From Brevundimonas sp. (GTDB lineage: Bacteria > Pseudomonadota > Alphaproteobacteria > Caulobacterales > Caulobacteraceae), in contig NZ_JAIXTC010000030.1 of assembly GCF_027484365.1 (NCBI RefSeq), positions 62,001-126,000 of the forward strand: a stretch of 64,000 nucleotides of DNA. The letters run 5' to 3'. Positions within the stretch are counted from its first letter, which is position 1. Every line of letters begins with the position of its first letter. This document shows positions 48,236 through 59,194 of this stretch, piece by piece. The notes beneath the pieces were generated by a model. It ran no database searches and was not told where the DNA came from. It saw nothing but the letters and a program-made list of their open reading frames with translations. The translations under genes and the position numbers were made by a program.

Positions 48236-49341
48236 CACAGCACCTCGATATCGGCCTGCAGGGCACCTGCCGCCTTGATGGCCTGGAGAATGGAGATCAT
48301 GTCCCGGGGCGAGACGCCGAGGGCGTTCAGACCGTTGACGAGGGTCGACAGGGACGTCGCGCCGTTGACCAGCCGGATCTCGCGGCCCAGCTCCTCCTCG
48401 ACCGTGACGTCGGATTGGGGGACCACTGCGGTCTGACCCTGACTGAAGGGAGCGGGCTGGCTGACCTGCGGGCTTTCCTGGACCGAGATGGTCAGGTTGC
48501 CCTGGGCGATCGCGACGGTGGAGATGCGGACGTTCTCTCCCATGACGATGACGCCGTTGACCTCGTCGATGATGACGCGGGCCGGGGTGTCGACCGCGAC
48601 CGGCATGTTCTCGACCCGGCTGATGAAGGCGGCCATGCCCAGCTGGGCCGGGGCGCGCAGGGCGATGACCGAGCCGTTCTCGGCCAGGGCGGTCGCGGGG
48701 TAGGTGGCGTTGATGGCGGCGGCGACGCGCTGGGCCGTGGTGAAGTCCGGGTTGCGCAGGGTCAGGCGGACTTCCGTGAGGCTGTCGAGCTGGAACCCTG
48801 TCTCACGCTCGACCGTGGCGCCCGAGGCGATGCGTCCGGCCGTCGGCACGCCGCGCGTCACGGAAGACCCTGACCCGCCCGAGCCCGAGACCGAACCGGT
48901 CTGCACCGAGCCCTGGCCCACGGCATAGACCTGGCTGTCGGCGCCCTGGAGACTGGTGACCAGAAGCGTGCCGCCCAGCAGGCTCTTGGCGTCGCACAGG
49001 CTGGAGACCGAGATGTCGACGCGCGAACCCGGGGTCGCGAAGGGCGGGAGTTCGGCGGTCACCATGACGGCCGCCAGGTTCTTGGAGTTGGCGTTGGTCC
49101 CGCGGATGTTGACGCCCAGACGTTCGGTCATCCCCTCCAGCGACTGGCGTGTGAAGGGGCAGTTGCGCAGGCTGTCGCCCGTGCCGTTCAGACCGACCAC
49201 GAGGCCATAGCCGACCAGCTGGTTGGTGCGGACGCCCTCGATCGAGGCGATGTCCTTGATGCGCGACTGGGCCGAGGCCGGGGCGGCCATCAGGGCGCCG
49301 AGGGCGACGGGGATCAGGAAGGCGGTGAGAAACTTTTGCAC
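48235..49341 (-). CDS. flgI: flagellar P-ring protein
   Basis: 368 residues from GTG 49341, with a signal peptide (ending APASAQ) as required for export to the periplasm. The FlgI core is clear: RIKDIASIEGVRTNQLVGYGLVVGLNGTGDS, FTRQSLEGMTERLGVNIRG, AVMVTAELPPFATPGSRVDISVSS, LGGTLLVTSLQGADSQVYAVGQG and the terminal LGVSPRDMISILQAIKAAGALQADIEVL. It forms the P ring around the rod. The length is typical. It is preceded by a sigma-54-like promoter and followed by cheL and flbY in one operon. Confidence 0.95.
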   Translation of the reverse strand: MQKFLTAFLIPVALGALMAAPASAQSRIKDIASIEGVRTNQLVGYGLVVGLNGTGDSLRNCPFTRQSLEGMTERLGVNIRGTNANSKNLAAVMVTAELPPFATPGSRVDISVSSLCDAKSLLGGTLLVTSLQGADSQVYAVGQGSVQTGSVSGSGGSGSSVTRGVPTAGRIASGATVERETGFQLDSLTEVRLTLRNPDFTTAQRVAAAINATYPATALAENGSVIALRAPAQLGMAAFISRVENMPVAVDTPARVIIDEVNGVIVMGENVRISTVAIAQGNLTISVQESPQVSQPAPFSQGQTAVVPQSDVTVEEELGREIRLVNGATSLSTLVNGLNALGVSPRDMISILQAIKAAGALQADIEVL

Positions 49342-49377
49342 TGGGCCGTCTTTCCACGAGGGTTCAGGGGCCGGGGT

Positions 49378-49393
49378 TGCGAAGATCGTGCCG
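49378..49393 (-). promoter_or_regulatory. sigma-54 promoter for flgI-cheL-flbY
   Basis: On the minus strand CGGCACGATCTTCGCA has GG and GC 10 bp apart, matching the -24/-12 consensus TGGCAC-N5-TTGC with two mismatches. The inferred start is about 25 bp before the flgI GTG. Late flagellar genes in Caulobacter use sigma-54 with FlbD. Confidence 0.6.
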
Positions 49394-49466
49394 GATAGAA
49401 AGACAAGCAAAATCAGGGATGATACTGCGGATGCACCCGTCTGACCCGGCAAATCCTGCCCTGCCG

Positions 49467-49481
49467 TTAACCAAACGGTGA
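49467..49481. promoter_or_regulatory. imperfect CtrA site between flgI and fliX
   Basis: TTAA-CCAAACG-GTGA: one perfect half-site and one degenerate half at the right N7 spacing. fliX is CtrA-controlled in Caulobacter, which makes this a weak candidate. Confidence 0.35.
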
Positions 49482-49524
49482 CGGTCGTCCGGCGATGGTG
49501 CGGAATGTCCCGGAGTCTCCGCTC

Positions 49525-49950
49525 ATGAAGGTCAACGGCCCGTCGGGCGCCGCCCCCGCAGGCGGCCAGCGCCCGGTGCGTTCAGCCGGCGGCTTCTCCA
49601 TGCCACAAACGTCCGGTGCCGCTCCGTCCTCGGCGGCCGCAGCCACGGCTCCGACGTCCGCCGTCGCCGACGTTTCGGCCCTGATGGCGTTGCAGGGCGT
49701 CGAAACGGCGACGGAGCGCAGGCGGCGCGCCATCCGTCGCGGGGGCACCCTGCTGGACCGTCTGGACGAACTGAAGATCGCCATGCTGTCGGGCGAGGCC
49801 GGTGAGGGCGCGCTGGAACGTCTGGGCAGAACCCTGCGCGAGGAACGCCCCGAGGACGAAGACACGGGCCTGACCGGATTGCTGGAACAGATCGACCTGC
49901 GCGCGGCCGTCGAGCTCGCCAAGGCCGAAGTTCGCCGCAACGCAGCATAA
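49525..49950 (+). CDS. fliX: flagellar assembly trans-acting factor FliX
   Basis: 141 residues beginning MKVNGPSGAAPAG, close to the Caulobacter FliX start (MKVSS). A low-complexity Ala/Ser region precedes the conserved core DVSALMALQGVETATERRRRAIRRGG, LLDRLDELKIAMLSGEAGEGALERLGRTLREER and a final AVELAKAEVRR helix. FliX couples early basal-body assembly to FlbD activity and so to sigma-54 transcription of late genes, such as the divergent flgI. An upstream GTG would add ten residues; ATG is preferred. Confidence 0.92.
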   Translation: MKVNGPSGAAPAGGQRPVRSAGGFSMPQTSGAAPSSAAAATAPTSAVADVSALMALQGVETATERRRRAIRRGGTLLDRLDELKIAMLSGEAGEGALERLGRTLREERPEDEDTGLTGLLEQIDLRAAVELAKAEVRRNAA

Positions 49951-49965
49951 GTCCCGGAAAACCGG

Positions 49966-49991
49966 CTTCATTCCCCGTTCGGGGACTGAAG
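49966..49991 (+). terminator. hairpin after fliX
   Basis: CTTCA-T-TCCCC / GGGGA-C-TGAAG with loop GTTC: two 5-bp stem blocks separated by one mismatch, 16 bp after the fliX stop. No T-run follows. Confidence 0.5.
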
Positions 49992-50130
49992 TGAGGACGA
50001 AATGTCACGGTTCCGGTTGCAACGAAGCTCTATCGCGATCACGGACGCGCGAACCCGGTTGCCGCGACTCTCAGGCCTGCCTATACGCCGACGTGCGCCA
50101 TGGGGGGCGCTGTTGTAGAGTGTGAGTGCG

Positions 50131-50565
50131 ATGACCGCATTGGCCTCGATCGTGTCTGACGAACCGGTCGCCTATCGACCCTCTGACGACGAGCCGTTCA
50201 TGAATGAACGTCAGCTCGCCTATTTCAAACACAAGCTGATGGCGTGGCGGGATGACATCCTGCGCGAATCCAAGGGCACCGTCGTCAATCTGAAGGCGGA
50301 GACGGAGAACCATCCGGACCTGGTCGACCGGGCCTCGTCGGAATCGGATCGCGCGCTGGAACTCCGCACACGCGACCGCCAGCGCAAGCTTATCTCCAAG
50401 ATCGAGGACGCCCTGCGCCGGATCGAGGACGGTTCCTACGGCTATTGCGAGGACACCGGTGAACCGATCGGCCTCGGCCGGCTGGAAGCCCGTCCGACCG
50501 CGACCATGTCGGTGGAAGCCCAGGAACGCCACGAGCGCCGCGAACGTGTTCACAGGGACGACTGA
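50131..50565 (+). CDS. dksA: DksA-type RNA polymerase-binding transcription factor
   Basis: 144 residues from ATG 50131 (a GTG at 50122 is possible). The coiled-coil region (NERQLAYFKHKLMAWRDDILRES, DLVDRASSESDRALELRTRDRQRKLISKIEDALRRIEDGSYGYC) carries the D-x-x-D/A tip typical of DksA. The zinc-finger part (CEDTGEPIGLGRLEARPTATMSVEAQERHE) keeps a single Cys, which is the usual alphaproteobacterial form. It binds the RNA polymerase secondary channel with ppGpp. A paired-hairpin repeat follows the gene. Confidence 0.93.
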   Translation: MTALASIVSDEPVAYRPSDDEPFMNERQLAYFKHKLMAWRDDILRESKGTVVNLKAETENHPDLVDRASSESDRALELRTRDRQRKLISKIEDALRRIEDGSYGYCEDTGEPIGLGRLEARPTATMSVEAQERHERRERVHRDD

Positions 50566-50574
50566 AACCGTCTT

Positions 50575-50752
50575 CCTTCTCCCCTTGCGGGAGAAGGTGG
50601 CTGAGCGAAGCGAAGTCGGATGAGGGGTCGCGCTGGCCTCAACGGTCGTCTCTGCCGACACACCCGGCCGCCGGTGTCACCCCTCACCCGATCGCGCCAG
50701 AACGACGGCTTCGCCGCCGTGCGCGATCTCCCTCTCCCGCAAGGGGAGAGGG
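50575..50752. repeat. paired-hairpin (REPIN-like) intergenic repeat between dksA and dnaB
   Basis: Two hairpins in inverted orientation: CCTTCTCCC-CTTGC-GGGAGAAGG (50575-50597) and CCCTCTCCC-GCAAG-GGGAGAGGG (50730-50752). They share a 17-nt core, and the loops are complementary, so the whole 178-bp element can also fold as one long dyad. Such doublets are typical of REP/REPIN elements. The hairpins also sit where a dksA/dnaB bidirectional terminator would be expected. Confidence 0.7.
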
Positions 50753-50759
50753 GCGCAAC

Positions 50760-52241
50760 TCATTCCGGGATATCGCTGAAGTTGCCGTAGCCCGAGCGCG
50801 CCAGGTTGCCGAAGCGCGTCGTATCCGCGTCGAAGCTCAGTTTCACGATACCGATGGGGCCGTGGCGCTGTTTGCCGATCACGACCTCGGCCTGGTGTTC
50901 CAGCAGGTCCATATCCTCCTGCCACTTCAGGTGTTCTTCCGTGCCTTCGCGGGGCTCGGTGCGACCCAGGTAGTAGCTTTCGCGATAGACGAACATCACG
51001 CAGTCGGCGTCCTGCTCGATCGAGCCGGATTCCCGCAGGTCGGAGAGCTGGGGCCGCTTGTCCTCGCGGGTCTCGACCTGACGCGACAGCTGCGACAGGG
51101 CGATGATCGGGACGTTCAGCTCCTTGGCCAGGGCCTTGAGGCCGCCGGTGATCTCGGACACCTCCTGCACCCGGTTCTTCTGGGCATTGCCTTCGCCCAC
51201 GGTGATCAGCTGGAGGTAGTCGACGATGATCAGGTCGAGCCCCTGTTCCATACGCTTCAGGCGGCGGGCGCGGGCTGCGAGCTTGGAGATGGCCAGGCCG
51301 CCGGTGGCGTCGATGTAGAGGGGGCTCTCGCCGATCTCGATGGCCGCGTCGCGGACCTTGCCGAAGTCGGAGGCGTCGATCTCGCCCTTGCGCAGGCGGT
51401 CGGACGAGACGCCCGAGGCATCGGCCAGGATCCGCATGGCCAGCTGTTCGGCGCTCATTTCCAGAGAGAAGAAGGCGACCACCCCGCCCGAGACGGTCTT
51501 GCGGCCGTCCGGGCTCGGCTCCCAGCGGTAGTTGCGGGCGACGTTGAAGGCGATGTTGGTCGCCAGGGCCGTCTTGCCCATCGACGGACGGCCCGCAAGG
51601 ATCAGAAGGTCGGACGGGTGCATGCCGCCGAGCTTGGAGTCGAGGTCGTCCAGGTGGGTGGCCAGACCGGCCAGCTTGCCGTCCCGCTGATAGGCCTCTC
51701 CGGCCATCTGCACGGCGCCGGCCAGGGCCGTCGAGAAGCTGACGAAGCCGGACGAGGGCGCGCCGGTCTCGGCCAGGGAATAGAGGGTCAGTTCGGCCTG
51801 TTCGATCTGTTCCAGCGCGGCGCGCTCGGGATCGGGGGCCTCCTTGATGATGTCGCCGCCGATGCGGATCAGGTCGCGGCGCAGGGCCAGGTCGTACACG
51901 ACCCGCGCATAGTCGGGGGCGTTGGCCCCAGGGGGCGCGCGGTCCATCAGGTCGGCGAGGTAGCGCAGGCCGCCGAACTCGGCGAAGGCCGGATCCTGTT
52001 TGAACCGCTCCATCAGGATGGTCGGCTCGGCCAGCATGCCCTGGCGGATGTGATCCTCGATGGCGTCGTAGAGCCGCTGGTGGAAGGGCTCGTAGAAGTG
52101 GGATCCGCGCAGCCGATCTGACAGGCGCTCGAAGATGGCGTTGTCGAACATCAGGGCGCCCAGCAGCGCCTGTTCGGCCTCGAGGTTATGCGGAAGCGAC
52201 GGCACGGCGACGGCGTCGTTGAAGGGAGAGAAAGCGTTCAT
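50760..52241 (-). CDS. dnaB: replicative DNA helicase
   Basis: 493 residues: an N-terminal DnaB domain (PHNLEAEQALLGALMFDNAIFERL) and a RecA-like motor with Walker A GRPSMGKTAL, LEMSAEQLAMRILAD, LIIVDYLQLI and SQLSRQVETREDKRPQLSDLRESGSIEQDADCVMFVYR. It is the hexameric 5'-3' helicase at the replication fork. ATG 52241 (MNAFSPFNDAV) is chosen over the longer reading, whose extra residues are not family-like. The length is typical. Confidence 0.97.
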   Translation of the reverse strand: MNAFSPFNDAVAVPSLPHNLEAEQALLGALMFDNAIFERLSDRLRGSHFYEPFHQRLYDAIEDHIRQGMLAEPTILMERFKQDPAFAEFGGLRYLADLMDRAPPGANAPDYARVVYDLALRRDLIRIGGDIIKEAPDPERAALEQIEQAELTLYSLAETGAPSSGFVSFSTALAGAVQMAGEAYQRDGKLAGLATHLDDLDSKLGGMHPSDLLILAGRPSMGKTALATNIAFNVARNYRWEPSPDGRKTVSGGVVAFFSLEMSAEQLAMRILADASGVSSDRLRKGEIDASDFGKVRDAAIEIGESPLYIDATGGLAISKLAARARRLKRMEQGLDLIIVDYLQLITVGEGNAQKNRVQEVSEITGGLKALAKELNVPIIALSQLSRQVETREDKRPQLSDLRESGSIEQDADCVMFVYRESYYLGRTEPREGTEEHLKWQEDMDLLEHQAEVVIGKQRHGPIGIVKLSFDADTTRFGNLARSGYGNFSDIPE

Positions 52242-52364
52242 CGGGTTAACGCTTACCCCTCGCACGCCCCTGCGACACGTTTGGACGTGGCCTTGGCGGG
52301 GGATCGAATCGGCCCGTCTGTGGACTCCTCCAAAATCCCTAGACGGATCAGTTCGAGCGACGGG

Positions 52365-52739
52365 TCAGGCCGGGCAGGGATAGCGTTCGGCCATCCATTC
52401 GCGCATGGCCTGGGTGACGCTGATGTTCCGGCGGCTTTCCGGAATGGCGTTGAAGCGGGCGAGCAGGGCGTCGGCGCTGACGCTGATCCGCCCCTCCGGC
52501 GAACAGTAGACCGGGCGCCGACCGGCTGCGAGAGCCGCTTCATGTTCTGATCGCAGTGTCGCACCTGCGCCCCGGACTTCGGCCATCAATCGACGCGTAT
52601 CCGAGCGCAGCAGGGCCGTGGGATTGCGTGGAATCCCCGCCGCTGTCGCCAGAAACTCGCGAACGGTCATGGCCTCAACCGCCGTCGCAGCCAGCATGAC
52701 GACGAGCGCCACTGCGGTTCCCAGTGTTTTCCTGTTCAT
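52365..52739 (-). CDS. exported Rap1a/Tai-like small protein
   Basis: 124 residues with a signal peptide (NRKTLGTAVALVVMLAATAVEA). The mature part MTVREFLATAAGIPRNPTALLRSDTRRLMAEV leads to a C-terminal region (VYCSPEGRISVSADALLARFNAIPESRRN, AMREWMAERYPCP) whose two Cys and final PCP resemble the Rap1a/Tai domain of secreted immunity-like proteins. No effector gene lies next to it, so an immunity role is not supported by context. It shares its strand with the TonB-dependent receptor. Confidence 0.68.
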   Translation of the reverse strand: MNRKTLGTAVALVVMLAATAVEAMTVREFLATAAGIPRNPTALLRSDTRRLMAEVRGAGATLRSEHEAALAAGRRPVYCSPEGRISVSADALLARFNAIPESRRNISVTQAMREWMAERYPCPA

Positions 52740-52805
52740 CCCGACCTCCCTGACAGACGTCCAGATGAGCCATAGTCCGTGACGGAACCAAGGCGATGAT
52801 CGCAA

Positions 52806-52835
52806 AACGGCGCGGAGATTTCTCTCCGCGCCGTT
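52806..52835 (-). terminator. strong intrinsic terminator after the TonB-dependent receptor
   Basis: A 13-bp perfect stem (AACGGCGCGGAGA / TCTCCGCGCCGTT) with a 4-nt loop; on the minus strand it ends in TTTT. It lies 25 bp after the receptor stop. Confidence 0.85.
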
Positions 52836-52859
52836 CCAGCCCTCAAGGTTGAGAGGAGC

Positions 52860-55325
<2,466 letters not shown>

Positions 55326-55573
55326 GACGAGCCTGACGAGATGTGGCCTGCGCGGGACGCGCGGCGCGAGAGAAGGTCCGAAAGTCCGGCGTTGTCCGCC
55401 GCGTGGTTATCGGCCGAGCGGCCGCGCAAGATTATTGCGCGGACCGGCGCGGACGCTCCCTGTCCTGCAAGCTGGGTGCGTCCGATGGCCCGGTCAAGCC
55501 AGGGTTAACGCAAGCGACCAGGCTCGTTGCAATTTTGACATAGTTTCTGCGAGCCGATCGCGCGGCGCAGCAA
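55326..55573. other. intergenic region upstream of the TonB-dependent receptor
   Basis: About 248 bp with no credible gene. It must hold the receptor promoter. I see no Fur-like box or riboswitch-like structure. Confidence 0.4.
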
Positions 55574-55602
55574 AAAGGGCGTGTCCGGAGGACACGCCCT
55601 TT
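55574..55602 (-). terminator. strong terminator of the rpsF-rpsR-rplI operon
   Basis: A 13-bp perfect stem (AAAGGGCGTGTCC / GGACACGCCCTTT) with a 3-nt loop, followed on the minus strand by a T-run. It lies 37 bp after the rplI stop. Confidence 0.93.
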
Positions 55603-55638
55603 AGGTTCTCTACCGGTTCGTCGAACCGATCTGCAGGA

Positions 55639-56223
55639 TCAGGCCTCGGAGCCGAGACCGTCCTGTTGGCCTGCGCCGCCTTCGACCATGTCGCGGGCCT
55701 GTTCGGCGGCCGCGTTACGGTCTTCGTCGTAGGCCGACTTGATCACGTCCTCGCCCTTCGCCTGGCGTTCGGCTTCGTCGGCCGAGCGGGCGATGTTGAT
55801 CTTGACCGTGGCCGTGACCTCGGCGTGCAGGCGCACGACAACGTCATGGACGCCCAAGGTCTTGATCGCCGTGTTGAGGGCGATTTGCGAACGCTCGACC
55901 TTGCCGCCTTCAGCCTGGATGGCTTCGGCGATGTCGCGTCCGGCGACCGATCCGTACAGCTGACCGGTTTCGCCGGCCTGGCGGATCATGACGTAGGACT
56001 GACCGTCGATCTTGTCGGCGATCTTCTGCGACTCGGACTTGTTCTTCTCGTTGCGAGCCTCGATGGCGGCGCGGTCGAGTTCGAACTTCTCGAGGTTCTT
56101 GGAGGTGGCCCGCAGCGCCTTTTCACGGGGCAGCAGGAAGTTACGGGCGAAGCCATCCTTGACGGTGACGACGTCGCCGATGGCGCCGAGGTTCTCGACG
56201 CGTTCGAGCAGAACGACCTTCAT
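55639..56223 (-). CDS. rplI: 50S ribosomal protein L9
   Basis: 194 residues. The N-domain is typical: MKVVLLERVENLGAIGDVVTVKDGFARNFLLPREKAL, followed by the long connecting helix and a C-domain. The C-terminal tail (ADEAERQAKGEDVIKSAYDEDRNAAAEQARDMVEGG) extends beyond the usual 150 residues, as in many alphaproteobacteria. It is last in the rpsF-rpsR-rplI operon, 1 bp after rpsR. Confidence 0.97.
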   Translation of the reverse strand: MKVVLLERVENLGAIGDVVTVKDGFARNFLLPREKALRATSKNLEKFELDRAAIEARNEKNKSESQKIADKIDGQSYVMIRQAGETGQLYGSVAGRDIAEAIQAEGGKVERSQIALNTAIKTLGVHDVVVRLHAEVTATVKINIARSADEAERQAKGEDVIKSAYDEDRNAAAEQARDMVEGGAGQQDGLGSEA

Positions 56224-56224
56224 C

Positions 56225-56509
56225 TTACTTCACCACATAGGGCAGGAGGGCCAGATAGCGGGCGCGCTTGATGGCCTTGGCCAGTTCGCGTTGCTTGATC
56301 TGGGACACGGCGGTGATGCGCGAGGGCACGATCTTGCCGCGTTCGGAAATGTAGCGCTGCAGCAGCTTGACGTCCTTGTAGTCGATCTTCGGCGCGCCTT
56401 CGCCCGAGAACGGGCAGACCTTGCGGCGACGATAGAAGGGACGGCGGCCGGCCGAGCCCGAACCGGCGGGGGTGCCGGGGACGTTGGCGGAGGAGGTGGT
56501 GTCAGTCAT
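56225..56509 (-). CDS. rpsR: 30S ribosomal protein S18
   Basis: 94 residues with the S18 signature [63 protein letters not shown]. Its N-terminal 25 residues are a Ser/Gly/Thr-rich extension. It lies between rpsF and rplI in the standard order. Confidence 0.97.
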   Translation of the reverse strand: MTDTTSSANVPGTPAGSGSAGRRPFYRRRKVCPFSGEGAPKIDYKDVKLLQRYISERGKIVPSRITAVSQIKQRELAKAIKRARYLALLPYVVK

Positions 56510-56523
56510 GGTTCCAGATCTCC

Positions 56524-56907
56524 TTACGCGACCACATCGGCGTCTTCACGCGGACCACGTTCGCGGTCGCGTTCACGCTCGCGCTCACGACGGGCCAGCA
56601 GCGGCGACAGCTCCAGGTCCAGTTCCTCGACCTTGACGGTCAGCCAGCGCAGGACGTCTTCGTTGATGCCGAGCTGACGCTCGACTTCGGCCATGGCCGG
56701 GGGCGGGCAATCGATCGCCAGCAGGGAATAGTGAGCCTTGCGGTTCTTCTTGACCCGGTAGGTCAGGTTGCGCAGGCCCCAGTACTCGATCTTGGCGACG
56801 GAACCGCCGCCGGCCACGATGAGGTCCTTGATGGTGTCGTTGAGGGCTTCGGCCTGTTGCGCGCTGATATCCTGGCGCGACATGACCGTGTGCTCGTAAA
56901 GAGCCAT
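56524..56907 (-). CDS. rpsF: 30S ribosomal protein S6
   Basis: 127 residues from ATG 56907 ([22 protein letters not shown]), with AAGGGAGA upstream as a ribosome-binding site. The core [28 protein letters not shown] is classical S6. The C-terminus is a highly charged Arg/Glu tail ([13 protein letters not shown]). It opens the rpsF-rpsR-rplI operon and is divergent from fabD. Confidence 0.97.
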   Translation of the reverse strand: MALYEHTVMSRQDISAQQAEALNDTIKDLIVAGGGSVAKIEYWGLRNLTYRVKKNRKAHYSLLAIDCPPPAMAEVERQLGINEDVLRWLTVKVEELDLELSPLLARRERERERDRERGPREDADVVA

Positions 56908-57155
56908 TCGGTAGTCTCCCTTGTAGGGCGTCGGCGCAGACGGACCGGGTAGAGTCCGAACCACGATGGATCCTGAAGCGGCGGCCGGGATGACTTCCCG
57001 AACCCTTTGGTGTTCCGCATCAGGACCGAAGCCCTGGAAAGCGGGCGCGTATAGGGGAAAAGGGGGCTGTGGGCAACTGCCAAAGCGCCCGGCTTGCCCG
57101 CGTGAGGCAACAGGATTACCCCTCCGCGCTTCTCAGGCAACCACGGACCCTCCTC

Positions 57156-58100
57156 ATGACCCTCGCCCTCCTGTTCCCCGGACAAGGCAGCCAGGCGGTC
57201 GGCATGGGGGCGGCGCTGGCCGACGCCTTCGGATCGGCGCGCGATGTGTTCGCCGAGATCGACCAGGCCCTGGGACAGGATCTGTCCGGCCTGATGCGGA
57301 ACGGACCTGAGGATCAGCTGACCCTGACCGAGAACGCCCAGCCGGCCCTGATGGCTGTGTCGCTGGCGGTTATGCGGGTGCTGGACAAGGAGTTCGGCGT
57401 CGCGGTGGACAAGGCCGCCTTCGTCGCCGGCCATTCGCTGGGTGAATATTCCGCCCTGGCGGCGGCGGGCGCCCTGTCGATCGCCGACACCGCCCAGCTG
57501 CTCAAGCTCCGCGGTCAGGCCATGCAGCGCGCCGTGCCGGTCGGGCAGGGGGCGATGGCCTCCCTGATCGGGCCGAAGACGGATCTGGCCCTGGCCGAGG
57601 CCGCCGCGGCGGCGGGTGCCGAGGTCGGCGTCTGCGTGGTCGCCAACGACAACAACAACGGCAATGTCGTCATTTCCGGCGAGAAGGCCGCCGTCGACCG
57701 CGCCATCGAGAAGGCCAAGGAACTGGGCGCGCGGGCCATCCCGCTGAACGTCTCGGCCCCCTTCCACTGCCCCCTGATGCAGCCCGCCGCCGACGAGATG
57801 GCCGCCGCGCTCGCCTCGGCCGCGCTGTTGGCTCCGGCCGTGCCTGTGGTCGCCAACGTGACCGCCCGTCCCGAGCGCGACGCCGACACGATCCGCCGCC
57901 TGCTGGTCGAACAGGTGACGGGCCGCGTGCGTTGGCGCGAGTCGATGGACTGGATGGCCACCGCAGGCCGCGTCACCCGCTTCGTCGAGATCGGCTCGGG
58001 CAAGGTCCTGACCGGCATGGCCAAACGCATCGCGCCCGACGCCGAGAGCCTGGCGCTGAACACGCCGGAAGACATCGAGGCGTTCGCGAAGTCGCTTTGA
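57156..58100 (+). CDS. fabD: malonyl-CoA:ACP transacylase
   Basis: 314 residues. The start MTLALLFPGQGSQAVGMG is typical. The GHSLGEYSA motif is at residues 92-100 with nucleophile Ser94; the active His lies in NVSAPFHCPLM. It loads malonyl groups onto the acyl carrier protein encoded downstream. It is followed by a paired-hairpin repeat and fabG. Confidence 0.97.
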   Translation: MTLALLFPGQGSQAVGMGAALADAFGSARDVFAEIDQALGQDLSGLMRNGPEDQLTLTENAQPALMAVSLAVMRVLDKEFGVAVDKAAFVAGHSLGEYSALAAAGALSIADTAQLLKLRGQAMQRAVPVGQGAMASLIGPKTDLALAEAAAAAGAEVGVCVVANDNNNGNVVISGEKAAVDRAIEKAKELGARAIPLNVSAPFHCPLMQPAADEMAAALASAALLAPAVPVVANVTARPERDADTIRRLLVEQVTGRVRWRESMDWMATAGRVTRFVEIGSGKVLTGMAKRIAPDAESLALNTPEDIEAFAKSL

Positions 58101-58105
58101 GCGTT

Positions 58106-58235
58106 TCCGCTCATCCCCGCGAAAGCGGGGACCCAGGGCTTTGGGTGAGCGGGCTGAGACATTGGTGGTGATGGCGATCCAGGCCATCGTGCCTCACACA
58201 AGAACTGGCTCCCCGCTTTCGCGGGGATGAGCGGA
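58106..58235. repeat. paired-hairpin (REPIN-like) repeat between fabD and fabG
   Basis: A 26-bp inverted repeat at 58106-58131 and 58210-58235, extending inward to about 30 bp with one mismatch. Each arm is itself a hairpin: TCCCCGC-GAAA-GCGGGGA on the left and TCCCCGC-TTTC-GCGGGGA on the right. The pair can fold as two hairpins or one long stem. It fills the space between two genes that are normally adjacent. Confidence 0.75.
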
Positions 58236-58242
58236 GAAAAGA

Positions 58243-58983
58243 ATGTTCAACCTGACCGGCAAGACCGCCCTCGTCACCGGCGCCACGGGTGGTATCGGCG
58301 GGGCCGTCGCCCGCGCCCTGCATGCGCAAGGCGCCACCGTCGTCCTGTCCGGCACCCGCGAGGCCGTGCTGGCCGAACTGGCGAAGGAACTGGGCGAGCG
58401 GGCCCATTTCGCCACCGCCAACCTGTCCGACCCGGCCTCGGTCGACGCCCTCGTCGGCGTCGCTGAAGAAGTCGCGGGCGCGGGGCTCGACATCCTCGTG
58501 GCCAACGCCGGCATCACCAAGGACGGCCTGCTGATGCGGATGAAGGACGAGGACTTCCAGTCCGTCCTGACCGTCAATCTGGAGAGCTATTTCCGTCTGT
58601 CGCGCGCGGCGATGAAGGGGATGATGAAGCGTCGTTCCGGCCGGATCATCGGCGTGACCTCGGTGGTCGGCGTCACCGGCAACGCCGGCCAGACCAACTA
58701 TGCGGCCTCCAAGGCGGGCATGATCGGTTTCTCCAAGTCCCTGGCCCAGGAAGTCGGCTCACGGGGAATCACCGTGAACTGCATCGCCCCGGGCTTCATC
58801 ACCTCGCCCATGACCGACGTGCTCAACGAGCAGCAGCGCGAGGGCATCCTGCGGAACATTCCGGCCGGCCGTCTGGGAACCGGCGAGGAGATCGCCGCCG
58901 CCGCCGTCTATCTTTCCTCCGATGAAGCGGCTTACCTGACGGGCCAGACGCTCCACGTGAACGGCGGCATGGCGATGATCTGA
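58243..58983 (+). CDS. fabG: 3-oxoacyl-ACP reductase
   Basis: 246 residues of classical SDR. TGATGGIG is at residues 13-20, NAG at 88-90, the catalytic Tyr153 and Lys157 in YAASK, and ITVNCIAPGFI is the typical FabG segment. It reduces beta-ketoacyl-ACP with NADPH in fatty acid elongation. The position in fabD-fabG-acpP-fabF supports FabG over other SDRs. Confidence 0.96.
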   Translation: MFNLTGKTALVTGATGGIGGAVARALHAQGATVVLSGTREAVLAELAKELGERAHFATANLSDPASVDALVGVAEEVAGAGLDILVANAGITKDGLLMRMKDEDFQSVLTVNLESYFRLSRAAMKGMMKRRSGRIIGVTSVVGVTGNAGQTNYAASKAGMIGFSKSLAQEVGSRGITVNCIAPGFITSPMTDVLNEQQREGILRNIPAGRLGTGEEIAAAAVYLSSDEAAYLTGQTLHVNGGMAMI

Positions 58984-59002
58984 TCGCCGAAGGAGTCCTT
59001 CG

Positions 59003-59194
59003 ATGATCGTCCTGCGCTACCTCGCCACCGTCCTCGCCGGTCCCCTGCTGCTGGTCGGCGTCATCTGGGTTCTGCAGGGCCTGAACATCCTGCCGGGCAG
59101 CTTCATGACGGGCCAGATCATCTGGGCCGTCTACGGCGCGCCCATGGCTCTGGCGGGCGGCGCGATGGCCTGGTGGGTCAACCGCCGGCGTTGA
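59003..59194 (+). CDS. small two-TM membrane protein
   Basis: 63 residues with two hydrophobic helices (YLATVLAGPLLLVGVIWVL, WAVYGAPMALAGGAMAWWV) and a basic end NRRR. AAGGAG stands upstream of ATG 59003. It lies between fabG and acpP on the same strand. The family is uncharacterised as far as I can tell; a role beside fatty acid synthesis is only positional. Confidence 0.65.
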   Translation: MIVLRYLATVLAGPLLLVGVIWVLQGLNILPGSFMTGQIIWAVYGAPMALAGGAMAWWVNRRR

